Assembly: GCA_029747585.1 (NCBI GenBank)
Contig: JAPEVF010000277.1
Location: 10,861 to 56,186 of the forward strand
Reading direction: 5' to 3'
DNA length: 45,326 bases
From: Pleurotus djamor
Lineage: Eukaryota; Basidiomycota; Agaricomycetes; Agaricales; Pleurotaceae
Below, piece by piece: positions 21,714 to 34,843 of this stretch. The notes under the pieces are model-generated. The model had not been told where the DNA came from. It made no database searches and saw nothing but the letters and a program-made list of their open reading frames with translations. The translations under genes and the position numbers were made by a program. Position 1 is the first letter of the stretch; every line of letters begins with the position of its first letter.

Positions 21714-22468
21714 ACGTACACTACTACTCAAAATTCAAATTATCAGCGTAGATCACCATACTAGTCCGCACTCACATCCACGATTAATATTAATTCATAT
21801 GTCATTCTTCTCCAGGGTCTCTACATACAGGATTCCAGCTGGTATCGATGGCATCTGTCTCGACTCCAAACGTCCCGTACGCGTTTCGCGGTCGGGTTCT
21901 TGCTCATGATTATCATCCCCGTTGTCAGTTGGTCTGCTCGACATATGTCCTGATTGAAATTCTTAGGACAAAAATTCGCATCAAGTTGCCCTTTCCACAC
22001 CGCTAATCACCTGAAAGACGGAACCTATAACGACTTCTCTATCTTTTACTCGAAAATATTGCCATGTCGCAAACAAGTCGCAAAACGTGTTGATAACGTG
22101 CTGGCTTGTTGGCTACGTCGCCTTAAAGCCCGAACTCTCAAGCGCCCGCAGTCATCCCATAGACATTCCCTTCTTAGCCCTTCTTCTTCCTTGCGGTATG
22201 GCCTGGCCGTTGCTGCGATTCCAGTCCTCACGAGGGTGAATGTGACCAAAAAAGCTACTTCCCACAACCATACCCTGCTGCGCATCCTCTATCGACCTCG
22301 AGGTCCTCCCCCGACAACCAAATGCAGTTGTGATCTTGAAGGTTTCATTCAATAACTCCGCTTGATAATCATGCACCCAGGGTACTTTCAAGCCATGACG
22401 ATCCGGTTTATATATAAAAGCAAATGCGTATACCACCAGTCACCTCTTCTTCATCCTTACCAAACGCG
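21714..22468. other. Intergenic with TATA box before the GT8 gene
   Basis: A plus-strand frame of about 130 codons (21954-22355) lacks gene character. The useful element is the TATA box near the right end. Confidence 0.4.
22411..22418 (+). promoter_or_regulatory. TATA box (TATATAAA)
   Basis: This lies 58 bases before the ATG at 22469. An earlier in-frame ATG at 22424 is too close to the TATA box to be in the transcript, so 22469 is preferred. Confidence 0.6.
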
Positions 22469-23622
22469 ATGTCTTCCTTGACCTTCTGGAAATCGCGATC
22501 TTACCAGCGACTTCCGACTAGTACCCTCGTGTCACCGAAGCAACGCCCAGCATCTCACAGCAACCTAATTGCTTCGCTGATAATTCTGGGACTGTCCATT
22601 GTCATCATCTGTCTTCTACGAATACTACTCCGGCCTCTGTGGAAGCCTCTAGACGACTACCAAATAATGTAAGTCGCGAAAAGCCTACGGTCATTCGAGA
22701 ATTTCTCAATCAACCTATTACATCTAGGAACCCATTACCAGTGGCACAGACTGCGTGGAAGAGCTTACCACCTATACCCAATGACCGCGCTGTCGTCACA
22801 ACACTCTATTCAGACAACTTTGCCATCGCTGCCGCAGTGTTGGGACATTCAATTTTAAGTGTCAACTCCACTGCGCGCCTCATTATACTCTACATCGACG
22901 GCCAAGTCTCTGAAGAAGCGTTGTGCATTAGCAAGGCTGGAGGCTGGGAGCCGATCGCCGTTCCCCGAATAGCGCCTCCCCACGGTGACAAAAGTGTTTA
23001 CTCGCGTTTCGTCGACCAATACACGAAGCTCAACCTCTGGGGGCTAGACCGCCATGGTATCAAGAGCGTCGTTTATCTTGACGGTGACACCCTTGTTCGA
23101 CGAAATTTTGACGAACTCTTCGACCTACCGTTCAATTTCGCTGCCGTACCCGACGTTTATGGGCCGAAAGACCCCAGAGGCTTTTCGCTATCATTCAACG
23201 CTGGTGTCATGGCCCTGAAGACCTCATCCGCCGCGCTCACCCATATGAAGTCGATGATCGGTCGAGCCCGATATCCGACTGGCGAAGCCGAGCAAGCGTT
23301 CTTGAATGTTTATTTCGCGTCCAAGGCAGCTCGACTACCATACATCTACAATGCCAACCTCGCGATCAAGAGGCGCAACTTGGCTGTATGGAAGGAGCTG
23401 AGTAATGAACTTAGCATCATACACTATACGCTGTGGAAACCATTCCTGGCTTCCTTCAAGCAGCCGAACGACAAAATATTGTCTACGGAAGAGACAGAGG
23501 CAGCTGTCGATCGTGCTCAGACTGAGATGAGTGATTGGGCTGAAGAATTTGAGTGGTGGAGAGACTCCTTCCGACAGACCATGGACGACAAAGGGGAGTC
23601 CATCGAGCGGTGTAGGGTATGA
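22469..23622 (+). CDS. Glycosyltransferase family 8-like type II membrane protein
   Basis: Two exons (22469-22668 and 22728-23622) give 364 residues. A short cytosolic tail is followed by a membrane anchor (SLIILGLSIVIICLLRILL, about residues 38-56). The luminal GT-A domain starts AVVTTLYSDNFAIAAAVLGH and has KLNLWGLDRHGIKSVVYLDGD with a DxD metal site (DGD), then FNAGVMALKTS and a HYT motif near the end. This is the glycogenin/GT8 layout. It would use a nucleotide sugar in the Golgi or ER lumen; donor and acceptor are unknown. The sequence ends about 60 residues after the HYT motif with no second domain. Confidence 0.85.
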
Positions 23623-23811
23623 TTTATATGAAGGGTTTTCTGGTGCTTTTACTTTATTCCAACCATGTAACTTTAGTAGACTGTTTGCATCCACGACTTA
23701 TCCACAACGCACGTTTCCCTTGACGCTATCGACCCCTTTTCAAACCCTATAAGTTCCCCCATTCAGATTAGCCTGGCGGTTACTACACCTTCGTTCTTAC
23801 CGGCGACAACG

Positions 23812-24956
23812 ATGTCAGAGGAAGATTTCCATCTTCTCGACAAGGAGAGCTTGGAGAAGATTATTCTTGCCCCGCCCTTCATTCCCGTAGAAGGGATCGT
23901 CAATTTACGTGATGCTCTCCCTTCGAAGCCCTCCTCCATCAAGCCGGGGCATGTCACGAAGCCTCTGTATCTGTTTCGCTCTGGAGAGCCAGCCAAGGTG
24001 ACGGAAGAAGGCAAAGCTCAGTTGTCGAAACTTGGGATCAAGAAGGTCTTCGACCTCCGATCAGAGTCAGAAGTCAAAGAGTATCAGGCTCCTGCGTTAC
24101 AAATCGAGGGGGTAGAAGTAATAAAATGCCCTATATTGAAAGATGAAGCGTTCGATCCAGTCAGCCTTGCTGAACGGTAGGAGACGTATCCAACCATAGC
24201 CTTCAACGGCTCACCGCTTAACTCCCGTTATTGTAGGCTCACCGCGTTTGGTACTGATGAAGTCAAGGTGAGTTTACCATGTTTTCGTGGTTGAGGGTTA
24301 TTATCTCAGAAGCAAGGTATACAGGCATTTACTACGCTGTACCTCAAGTTCCTGAAGGCAGGCGGAAAATCGCTTGGTTTAGTCCTGGCCCATATTCGCG
24401 ATAATCCAGGCGAACCTTGTCTTATCCATTGTACAGGTAAGCGATCGGTGGCTACTTTCGGCGCAACGCCCAGCTGACAAGACGAACAAGCTGGAAAAGA
24501 CCGAACGGGCGTGTTTGTGGCCGTCATTCAAATGGTAAATATTTCTACGAGTCACTTCATTCATCTTTCCAAAAACCGAAGAAGATTCACTCACAGAAGT
24601 TATTTCTCATCAGCTCCTGGGTGTCGATGAGGATGCAATCGTAGCTGATTACGAGTTAACGACCTATGGCCTCCAGCCATTGCTCCCCCTCCTTGTCAAA
24701 CGATTCCAGGCAAACGAGGTCTATAGAAATAACTGGAAAGGTGCCCTCAATCTCGGGACAGCCAAGTGAGTGAACCGCCCGATTTGATCAAAGCAAGACT
24801 GATCCAATCTCCATGTGTAGAGCAGACACTTTCCGTTCATTTTTGAAGGTATTCCAAGAGAAATTTGGAGGCGTAGATAACTACCTCAAAGAGTACACCT
24901 CCTTCGGTCCTGAGGACCTCCAAACGATCAGAGAAAATCTCTTATTGCCTGCATAA
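23812..24956 (+). CDS. Tyrosine/dual-specificity-like phosphatase, copy A
   Basis: The protein has the layout of the Tyr phosphatase family that begins with an NLRD motif: FIPVEGIVNLRDALPS, LYLFRSGE, KVFDLRSESE, and the catalytic loop HCTAGKDRTGVF (HCx5R). The tail includes DYELTTYGLQPLLP and FRSFLKVFQEKFGG. About 280 residues. An intron interrupts the codon directly after the catalytic Thr (HCT/AGKDRTG). The family removes phosphate from Tyr, Ser/Thr or phosphoinositide-like substrates; the substrate here is unknown. A second copy lies about 13 kb downstream at 38090. Confidence 0.88.
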
Positions 24957-25448
24957 TCGGCTCTCAATTATATAAATTAGCGAACAGGAAGGAAATTCAG
25001 AAATGTGTATTTTGTTACAAGGACTAAGTACTGCACCGGATAGACAATAAAGGCGAAATGTATGAATCCCCGGCTCTGCCCTGTTTCCTTCGAATGGTCG
25101 AACCGAGCGTGACGGTAGTCGAGCACTAAGACATCCACATGTCTCTTTACGCGCTGCTTTGGCACAAACTTTCTTTCGACGATGAATCGATGACGAGAGT
25201 CTGCAATTTGACTTGAGTGCGATAAAGAAAAACGTGAACACGATGGCCAACCTGGTTTTATATGTCGGATTACATAATCTATTTGGGCTTGTTGATCGGG
25301 ACCTTGGTGCGATGAATTCACGTATGAGCAACTCTAATCCCTTCTTTCTTCTTGACCACCATCTCCTCATCCTCTTTCTTGGAAATCTGCCTAGTAGCAG
25401 ACCACCTTCTAAACGGCTAGGCTCTACTACACTTGGTCGCGAGACGCG
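24957..25448. other. Intergenic
   Basis: No gene or structured element is supported. An antisense open stretch (24942-25370) has no recognisable features. Confidence 0.4.
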
Positions 25449-27219
25449 ATGTCGAATATGTCATCAGAGCGTGTTGTACCCTTGGTCAGTCGTATAATCA
25501 GTATCGTATAAATATCGGCTCCCTGAGACATTCTTTAGGATCCTTTTCGAACCGTTGAACTTGCTATCGAGGTCCAGGTTGAACGCGCTAAAGCGGTGGA
25601 GGCGCTGGCTGCTCGAGACAACCTCGTTTATCGCCTAGCTGACGCATATACCTTGCTTGCAAAGAAGAACACTGCTATGGAAGCGTCTACGAGGGGCTGT
25701 GTGCTTCCACTCGCCGATGCGACTAACACCTCACATGCGAACACGCCTACAACTCCATCAACAAACCTCGAGGTAGAAAGGAAGAATTTCACGGACCAAT
25801 TCGTCGCCCAACAGGCTTTATTAAAGCAGCTTCAAGACGAGATCAAAGTCACGAAATCCGGTCAGAAACTACTTGACCTGCCGCCTCGCTACGAAGAAAA
25901 CATGTCTCCGTCCATCCTTGTAATGGACTTGCCTTTCGATATTTATTGAAGCCTTATTTTCTCTAACAGCACGATGCCGAATCTTCTCCCTCCGTTCGTG
26001 CTTGCAGTGAGAGCCCCGCACTTCGAAACTTTCTTTCGCCCCCTCCTCTTTCTAGATCTACTTCTCATAGCTCAATGCCTCTCAGCGATATCGCCAATAA
26101 CGATAACGATGATTCTGACCCAATCACAGTAGGTCGCGCTCGTCCCCTCTCCGTGATATTTTTTGACCGCGCCAATTAGGCTCTCCCCAAGACCGATAAT
26201 GCTGCTGAACGAATTCGGGCCAGGAACGCTATCTTAGCCGCTTTACCTCTACCTCTGAACAGCCCGCCCGACGATTTGCAACCCATCATGATTCCCGCGC
26301 CGTTCACCCTCCAAGAGTTCATCAACAGTGGTTCTAACGTCAGTCACGTCAACTGAGCTTCGACTTTCGCTAATTAGTATCTAGTTTCTTCGTACTGCGT
26401 AGGGCTATCATCTATTCACCCTCGTCACTCTGCTCATATTCAATGCAGCCTCTCCAACTACCGTCAACTATACGAGTTCACGACCTCTTGGTGCGATGAA
26501 CAAGAAGAACACGGATACTTTCTCGCCCCCGTCTTCAAGTGTAGTACAAATCCTCGGGTGGTCACAGCCCACCGCTGGGACACCGTTGACGTTCTACACA
26601 AGATGTCCAAGCCGACAGGTTCGCTCTATTTCCGCTACCTCGCTCGATATTTCCCCCTAATCATGCGCAGAGTTTTTCTATAATAAGAACGGTCGTTGGT
26701 ACTATGCTGGAATTTACAAGGCGTTTCGTATGGAAGATTTAAGCACGAAGGAATGGGATGCCCTTTCCAACGAAGCGAGTACTCACGGCACCATCCATGC
26801 TCCGCTTATACTCACGCACTATATATGCTTAGACCACGTCAGCCATCGTCAAGGACACGATCCTGGCGCGGAGGAACTCGTCTCCTCAAAACGTATATGA
26901 AGTGGCTCAACTCTATGCTTGTGGTGCTCTGAAGGTCGCTTGCGTCGGGCTCCAATGTGTTGGCTTCAACACCACTGTCTTCCATGCCCTCGTGGATCAC
27001 GCCAACAAATACGCTCAGGCTGCTCTCAGTGCCAAACGTGTACCTAGCGCCCCCTGCAGTCGGACTTCCACTCCCTTGCATTCTCCTCTGGTAATGACTC
27101 CCCCTATCAACGGCTTCCCCTGGACTTCGAATCCACTGCCTTGCAACACGCCGGGTCTCTCAGAGAAGATGGCTTCTCTCTCGGTCTGCTCTCCTACACA
27201 CAATCCACCGAGGGTTTGA
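25449..27219 (+). CDS. DUF6697-like protein with N-terminal coiled coil
   Basis: The start MSNMSSERVVPL joins to a helical segment (VQVERAKAVEALAARDN) and a second predicted coil (RKNFTDQFVAQQALLKQL). After a Ser/Asn/Asp-rich linker comes a globular domain: PRVVTAHRWDTVDVLHKM, FFYNKNGRWYYAGIYKAFRM, then RRNSSPQNVYEVAQLYACGA and VACVGLQCVGFN. This pattern matches the mushroom-specific domain I know as DUF6697, whose function is unknown. The tail is Pro/Ser-rich. About 470 residues over eight or nine exons; junctions at SNEA/TIVKD and KPT/EFFYN were resolved. The conserved Trp/Tyr core suggests a folded ligand or protein binding module; this is inference. Confidence 0.75.
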
Positions 27220-27841
27220 TGACGACCAGGCGACCAGATCTGCTTTCCCCTATCGTTTGTGCCGTTCCCCTTTCGCTCCTGTTCTCTTCTCCTCGTCTCG
27301 ATACCCGGCACCATCTTGCGTCGATCCTCGTTCTCTGGACCGCCGAAGCTCCTCTGCATCGCGGCGTCGCACACGTTACTCCTCATCAAGATAGACTCTC
27401 TTTCACGATCGCTTACGATTAAAGAAAAACCGTTGTGCACCACAACCCGCATCGGTCCCTGCTCGCGACTTTCGTCCTTGCCATTTATTGATCTCCTCCC
27501 TTACCGGCTCTCTTCGCTCCGCGACCTTGCAAGCTTCTCACCTTTGTCTCATCATCCATCGGACAGCATAATCCACTGATAATTTCTGATAAATTACCCC
27601 CTGATCGTACTACGCCTTCTCTGCCCTCGGATGCCAGTTTTTCCGTCATTTTGTACCATCCATTAGGCTCTTTTCCAACGGATTTCCTTTCTTGGTTCGC
27701 CTGCTATCTCGCTATTACTCCAACCTTCTTGTTTACCTTTTTTGTTTTCTATCCCAGAGCGTCCGCTCATCCTAGATATTTCGTTGACAACGTTGACCCT
27801 TGGACTTTTACTTATTCATACCATGCCAGCTAGACTAGACG
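27220..27841. other. Pyrimidine-rich convergent 3' region
   Basis: The plus strand is strongly C/T-rich between two convergent stop codons. Frames stay open by composition only; no gene is supported. Confidence 0.45.
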
Positions 27842-28965
27842 TTACTCTACGACAGTTTCTTGATCCTCTCCCCCAAGCTCTCCGATACGGCCATCCAATA
27901 GCTTCAGAATCGTATTCAGTCCTAGCAGGACACCCTCATCTGGCCCTTCCCCCGGGACTATCCTGGTGTGTGCGAAGTCAATCAGTTTGACAACAAATGG
28001 TGGGCCAGGTTTTTCGGCTTCCTCCTCGTCGTCGTCGTCATCTTCTAGCTCTTCATCGAAGGCGCCCTGTTCAAGTAATTCCAGCCCTTTCTTGGCCTTC
28101 TCCCAGTCCGCCTCGTAGATGATGAGCACGCTTCCGCCAACCATCCGTAGATGAACTTGAGCGAAAGCGTCTTTCAGCTCTGCCACCTCTTCCCGAATGG
28201 CACGAAGGAGTGGTAAGAGCGTTGTGGGAGGCAAACCGCTCTGAGAGTCTGCGCCTCCCGTTGGGAAGAAACGCGCCCATCCTTCAGGGAGTTGGGACAC
28301 TTTGATAGACTTTCCATAGGCCTTGGGCGTGTTCACAGCTTGACCTGTTTCATTGTTGTACACCTGCAGAGCACGCGCCAGCCCGATCAATATTTTCGAT
28401 CATGATCGGGTGGAAGGTACGGGCAGACGACGAACCTGAAAACCTGTAAGCCTCACTCCCGTTTCCAATGTCGTCGTCTCTCGGGCGGCCTTGATCATAC
28501 GTTCGACCTTGTCTGGTGACGCTGACTCGTCGTAAAGGACGGTTCCGAGCTTGACGTCGATTATATTCGGCTTAATGAATGGGTGGGATAGGTTCTCAAG
28601 CACGAGGGAATGTGAAGATGCGCGAATGTTCGGTAAATCTCTCCGCAGGTAGAAGAAGGAGGGGGCGACTTATCTTTCTCTTCCTGCTTGGTGCTTTCGA
28701 CGGGTTCCACGACCAAGTTTCCCTCCCCTTTACTCTCATCTACTTTTCCCTGCAGCGATAGGGTGCCATAGAACTTGGGTACAAAGTGTCGAAGGGGTGC
28801 GAAGTCTGGGTCTTGTATCGACGACTGGTAGAAACGAAGTTCGAGGGGGAGGGCAGGCTTAATCAGCAAGGACCCATCCTCTGTCGTCTGCACTCCAGAA
28901 TGACCGCCAACTTGCGAGGCCAGGGGGATGTGGGATGCCGAAGGAAGCTCAGCAGATGTGGTCAT
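27842..28965 (-). CDS. Inositol polyphosphate multikinase (Arg82/IPK2 type)
   Basis: N-terminal motifs are SQVGGHSGVQTTEDGSLLIKP and FVPKFYGTL. The kinase core has SLVLENLSHPF and the signature PNIIDVKLG (PxxxDxKxG). Later come TGFQVYNNETG, KAYGKSI, GGSVLIIYE and VKLIDFAHTR, the family's metal-binding DFA motif. IPMK phosphorylates InsP3/InsP4 and feeds InsP5/InsP6 synthesis in the nucleus. Intron 2 is clear (TGFQ/VYNN). The first junction is not: the frame shifts between PPSST and LPNIR without an obvious splice pair. A GTAAAG donor near 28777 and an AG near 28640 would restore frame by removing about 95 bases. An acidic loop (ELEDDDDDEEEAEK) interrupts the C-lobe. Confidence 0.88.
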
Positions 28966-29108
28966 GGTTGTTGCAGATAAGATTTGATTTCGGCGGCAAT
29001 TCGAACTCAACAAATGTCAAAAGATCCCCTCCGTCTTCTGATCTACTACCATCACCTCAAACACCAGGAGGTTCATCTGTTTCTCATCGGCGAAAAGAGA
29101 GGACGACG

Positions 29109-29396
29109 ATGACGACGATGGAAGCTCTGGATTACGACGCCAACAAGTACATCGCCGTTACCTTGTCATCGGCATCACCGTTTATGAATAATCCTTCGGG
29201 CCTCGTAACCCTGTACGCGGGAATTCAATATGCTGGGCAGGTTGGAGCGATGAGGGATGTACATTTACTGGGCTTGCCAAGAGACGTCTGGGAACGCGAA
29301 CAGCACGACATCATGGCATCTCTTCATTCGACGCAAGGGATCTTGCGCGTGGATGTCCAGGAAGTAAAACAGAGGCCGAAGAGAGACGAATTTTGA
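29109..29396 (+). CDS. Small conserved-looking protein of unknown function (95 aa)
   Basis: A compact frame starts MTTMEALDYDANKY and includes SGLVTLYAGIQYAGQVGAM and REQHDIMASLHSTQG, ending KRDEF. Its balanced composition and lack of low complexity suggest a folded protein. I do not recognise the family. The frame is open upstream for about 58 more codons (Ser/Pro-rich), so the start could be earlier, but that would overlap the divergent kinase gene. The two ATGs are only 143 bases apart, pointing to a shared bidirectional promoter. Confidence 0.55.
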   Translation: MTTMEALDYDANKYIAVTLSSASPFMNNPSGLVTLYAGIQYAGQVGAMRDVHLLGLPRDVWEREQHDIMASLHSTQGILRVDVQEVKQRPKRDEF

Positions 29397-29971
29397 CCTG
29401 CATCTGATTGTTATGATCGTTACGTGTGGGTGGTATATTCTGCTTGGTTTCGTCTATTTTACTCATGGGACGGGGTACTCCGTATAATCCAGGTTGCAAC
29501 CCATAAGCTTGACGACGAGCCTGCCATTCTATACATCAAGAACTTGAACATCGTCATCATCATATCATAGACTTTCCCCCTTTAAGATAGATACCATATC
29601 AAGCCGTGAATGTGCAGTAGCTAGCTGCGTTGGGTGCGAAGTTGGAGGATGGAAGGATGAAGGATTTGCATCTTTCGCTGCCCTAATTTTGGTTGACCAT
29701 TTAATTTGACATTGCATGCTCATATGTACGTTCTAAAAGCATAGACAGTGCACCGAAGTTGAAAATTAATAGTCAAGATATACAACCGGGCCGATAAATT
29801 GTGCCCAATAAGATGGAGTACGGCTACAAAGAGATATAGAGACATAACAGTAAGAAATAACTATGGATACAGTGGTAGATGCGATGCAAACAGTGGTAAT
29901 AAAACAAGTAACTGCTCAATAAATTAGGAAGACGTTAGGGTAGAGAATAAGTTCCTTCGTGAGGCAGTAAA
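29397..29971. other. AT-rich convergent 3' region
   Basis: No gene seen. Short near-repeats such as cagtggta (29870s and 29890s) are present but do not form a larger structure. Confidence 0.4.
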
Positions 29972-31710
29972 TTATATTTGACGGCCCACAACGTGATGCC
30001 TCGGTGAAGTCACTGTCCGAGCCGATTGAGGCGATCGGAGAGGCTTCATCTCGAAGCTACTACTATGGTCAGCACCCTAGAAAGAAGGTCAGCCGAATGT
30101 TGACGAGTAGAGATGCAACATTCACCTCGGAGAACGACTGTAAAGATCCGGGGTGAGGACGTTCCTCCGAGAGGCTGAAGGTAGGATTCAGTGGATGGGA
30201 CGACGATAGGCCAGAAGGGGAGTAGGTGCTGCTATGGTAATCATTAATTGAGGTTGAGCGAGTAGGGATAATATTAATATTAAGTGTCTCTCTGGAAGGG
30301 TTCCCGCGAAGTTGTTGCCGGGCAGGAGGGCGTGCATGCCCTGAGCCACTGCGTACAGAATGCGGTCGGCTTCCTGATACTCTAAAGGTCGTGAGGGTGG
30401 TAGTGTCGTCAAAGTCGTCCTGGTCCATTTCCCAGCGGCTGTTCAACCTGATGGTGGAACGAATAAGATATTGGAAAGGTCCGAAAGAGATTGACAGCCT
30501 TACAGCACGATGAGGGTATTGGCATACACTAAAGGTGAAGGGGAGTAATGAGCAGAGTGTTTCATGCCGGTGAATTTGGATGCTCTTACGGTTGGTTAAA
30601 ATGTAAAGCATCGCGAGCCAAGCGACTAGGTTGAGAGGTTAGCACAAGGATAGTGGAAGTGGGGGATGCGCAACGCACAGCTCTCCGCGAACAACATAAA
30701 CTGGCAATCACGATGAGTTTATTAATGTTGCAGAGGGTAAGGGGTTCTGACTCACAATGATGTTGATCGCCACGGCCGTTAGGCTAAGGGAAACGGATGA
30801 GAAGGTGCATTGGACGCTGTCATTAACACGCACCAAGTGAGTGCTCCCGTGGCTGTGATAGATTCAGAATTGCGACTGAAAATTGCGACTGAAAACAAAG
30901 ACGAAAAGACTTACGACAAGTCCAAAATATCAACTTATCCAACAGCAAAACGGTCCTAAAGACAGCATGAGTGAGCCCGACCAGGCATGCGTGAACTTGC
31001 ATCAACGCGTACCGATGTGTGGATTCGTGTCTATGCATGTAAAATTCGGTGCAGAGTGTAGACGATATGAGCGCGTCAACAACTGCAGTCGAAATCAACA
31101 CGGATACAATCCAACCTCTCCAGGACGCGGTGAATTCTACCAGCGATGGTAAATCGTTGACGGAGAAAAGGGCCATTACCGAAAGGAACACGGAGATGCC
31201 GAGTATATACGCTGATAGAAACCAACAAGACAGGGGGACGATCCGGCAGCTTCGTGCGACGAAGAGATGCATGTTGAATTTCCACATTCGGAATGTTAAG
31301 GTTGCTTGGACAAGTGGGTGGACGATCCCTGCCAGAAGGGTGGCGATGGCAAGGGTTGGGGGTACTTGGACCGAGGAGAATTCATCAAAGAAACCGGTTA
31401 TGGTGTAAGTGTAGAGAGCGTGGCAGAGAGAGGTGACTTGGACAAGACATCCAAACCTTCAAGCCGCCGTCAATCAAGATTTAGGGCTCGGATCGAGTAA
31501 CGGAGATGCGCACCAGACAAGGAATACCTTACAGGAAGTGTCAGCCAAGATTGAACTGTAGGTGTGACAATGAGGACGTACCATAATTCTGTATATTTTG
31601 CGATCCCTCCTGCGGAATCTCGCATGATACAGTAGAGCTTGTACAGTAGCTATCCCGAACAGGATAACTACTATAAGAGTACTGATCGCAAGGATGCCAA
31701 CACATTCCAT
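29972..31710 (-). CDS. DUF6534-family seven-membrane-segment protein
   Basis: On the minus strand the protein begins MECVGILAISTLIVVILFG, a membrane segment followed by FGIATVQALLYH. Other segments are VTSLCHALYTYTITGFFDEF, ATLLAGIVHPLVQATLTFRM, LSCWFLSAYILGISVFLSV and WIVSVLISTAVVDALI. The family end motif LYANTLIVLLNSRW is rebuilt over two introns, one flanking a 29-nt exon. A Ser/Arg-rich cytosolic tail follows to the stop at 29972, reached by one more intron after QSFSE. DUF6534 proteins are abundant in mushrooms and of unknown function; a GPCR-like surface role is often suspected but not shown. Confidence 0.82.
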
Positions 31711-32431
31711 GTTGAGAGGGATATGTGAGGGGACTGTGGTCTGTGAGGGGCTAGCTGCTGAGGCGAAGGAAGAGAACGAAGGATAGAATAAGGTATAATA
31801 AGGACAGAAGAGAAGGGTATGAAGAAATGAAGAAATGGGACGGAGCTAGCAGACCACAGCCAGGAGGGGAGGGGGGCAGGCGCGGAAGGAATAACCGCAA
31901 TGAAGAACATAGGAATCCGATGAAGAGCTTTTATGGTTTGGGATCGTACCAAGTCTGATTCATGGGCGGTGCAGATGATGAACGTTTTCTGGCAATCAAC
32001 TCTCGTCGTATAGAGTGATGATTTCATTAGCCCCAAACGAGGGAGTGAATACCTGTGCGTAGCGCATCAGAAGGCCTGCGACTTCTGATGTACCACAGAT
32101 TCTGATCTTTGCCAGTCTCCAGACTCCGTGTGTATTCGGACACGATGGACTTCCTGGTTGCTTGGGTATATCAAAACTGTCGATGGTGACCATATATTTT
32201 CTGAACATGTTAGCAGTACGACATTGAATGGCATGGGCCGGACTCGGTATCATGTACTCAACCCTATGGTCACGCTCTGGGAGGCGCTCGGGCGGCATAC
32301 TTCTCCCCCAAGAGTACACGCTCTACGTTATCACCAAGCAACAATCTCTGCTCGATGCTTAACGGGTCTGTTTTCGAGGAGTAGCCGAGCTCTGAAGTGG
32401 GGTTAGTGCGATGGGTGTGGGAACGATGCTT
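31711..32431. other. Promoter region of the DUF6534 gene and 3' flank of the dioxygenase gene
   Basis: A G-rich run on the plus strand (about 31863-31880) lies upstream of the DUF6534 start. A minus-strand open stretch of about 107 codons (31996-32319) shows no recognisable domain. Confidence 0.4.
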
Positions 32432-33224
32432 CTACTGCTCACTCAACGTGGGATACTGGAAGGGTATCTCTTCACTTCGGACGGGAAGCGCAGAAAGGTC
32501 CAATGGGAAGGGAGGACCAATCCAAGCATTGCGTACTTCGTGGTCCCTAGAGAAAGTTTTCAATGCCGATCAGACCGTCCTATCATATTTTTGGTTGAAA
32601 CCAGAAAAACGTACGCGCGCTTGGAGGTACGATCAGTGGGGTGTCATAATGAAGGATACCCGAGAAACGTACCTCTTCTCGTGTCAAGGGATGAACAAGG
32701 ACGCTTTTCATTCTCGAAGGTTAGGACTAGTGATGGGAAGGTAGACACGCAGACGACCAACCTCAATTCTCCACGATTCATGCAAAGAAATGAGAAAACT
32801 GATGCGAAGCTTTCAGAAGGCACCCAGATTTCGTAGGACCCTGCGTTTATGAGTATCTTAGTAGCTCAGAGAGTGTTTCAAAGGATTTGGGCCTTACCGA
32901 CTGGATGGGGTCCAATGGGATTCAAGTTCACGCGATAGAGGGGAACAGCGATGAAGGCACCATCTCGTCGAAGCCGCAAGACTTTGTCCCGGAGTTCAAG
33001 AGCCGCATGGTGTTCATCCACATTGTTTTGATGAAAGTAGATGTCTAAAGGTGTACTGATGTTATGTTGCAGTTGAATCAAGTTGAGGTGATGCAGCGCA
33101 CGAAAATGCCACTCCCTATGTTGGATTCCGGTTAACAAACGGTCAAGCGCAAAAGACACCGGACATACTTGATCTCACTATCCAAGACTGCCTCAAGTTC
33201 GGTGGGGTTAGTGGAATCTAGCAT
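32432..33224 (-). CDS. DOPA 4,5-dioxygenase-like protein
   Basis: The product starts MLDSTNPTELEAVLDSEIK and, after two introns, gives KEWHFHIYFHQNN, then EHHAALELRDKVLRLRRDG, PLYRVNLNPIGPHPVGSYE, the metal-ligand-like SVLVHPLTREE and DHEVRNAWIGPPFPLDLS. These are the motifs of the DOPA 4,5-dioxygenase family (betalain/muscaflavin-type extradiol cleavage), including the HxxxxH-like N-terminal pair and the HPLT histidine. About 165 residues, normal for the family. One junction (TREE/DHEV) is out of phase by one with the only visible splice pair, so that boundary is unresolved. It likely opens a catechol ring; the natural substrate is unknown. Confidence 0.82.
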
Positions 33225-33331
33225 GGGGAATAGCAGCACTGGGGTCCGAGATGTGAGGGTGTGTGAAGAGGAATGGGTTGGGAATAAATTTGAAATGGTA
33301 GTGAGCCTGGAACATGACGAATTAACTCGAA

Positions 33332-34740
<1,409 letters not shown>

Positions 34741-34843
34741 AAGTCAACCCGATGCACAGCCACACGGCTTCGGTTTTTGGCCTTTTCCTTCCATGTCCAG
34801 CCCATTACGTCTCAATTTTCTGAGTTCTTACTTTTCAGAATCG

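Noticed and set aside
21954..22355. Plus-strand open frame of 133 codons
   Set aside because: Low-complexity, no motif, no splice partners; lies in the promoter region of the GT8 gene.
24942..25370. Minus-strand open frame of 142 codons
   Set aside because: Partly overlaps the phosphatase 3' end and shows no domain or plausible promoter.
27220..27841. Long open frames in the C/T-rich stretch
   Set aside because: The composition (few A/G) explains absence of stops; the translations are Ser/Leu/Pro-rich without structure.
29870..29900. Short near-repeats that looked like a possible array
   Set aside because: Only two imperfect copies; no regular spacing, so not a CRISPR-like or satellite array.
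31996..32319. Minus-strand open frame of 107 codons upstream of the DUF6534 gene
   Set aside because: No family resemblance and no exons joining it to either neighbour.
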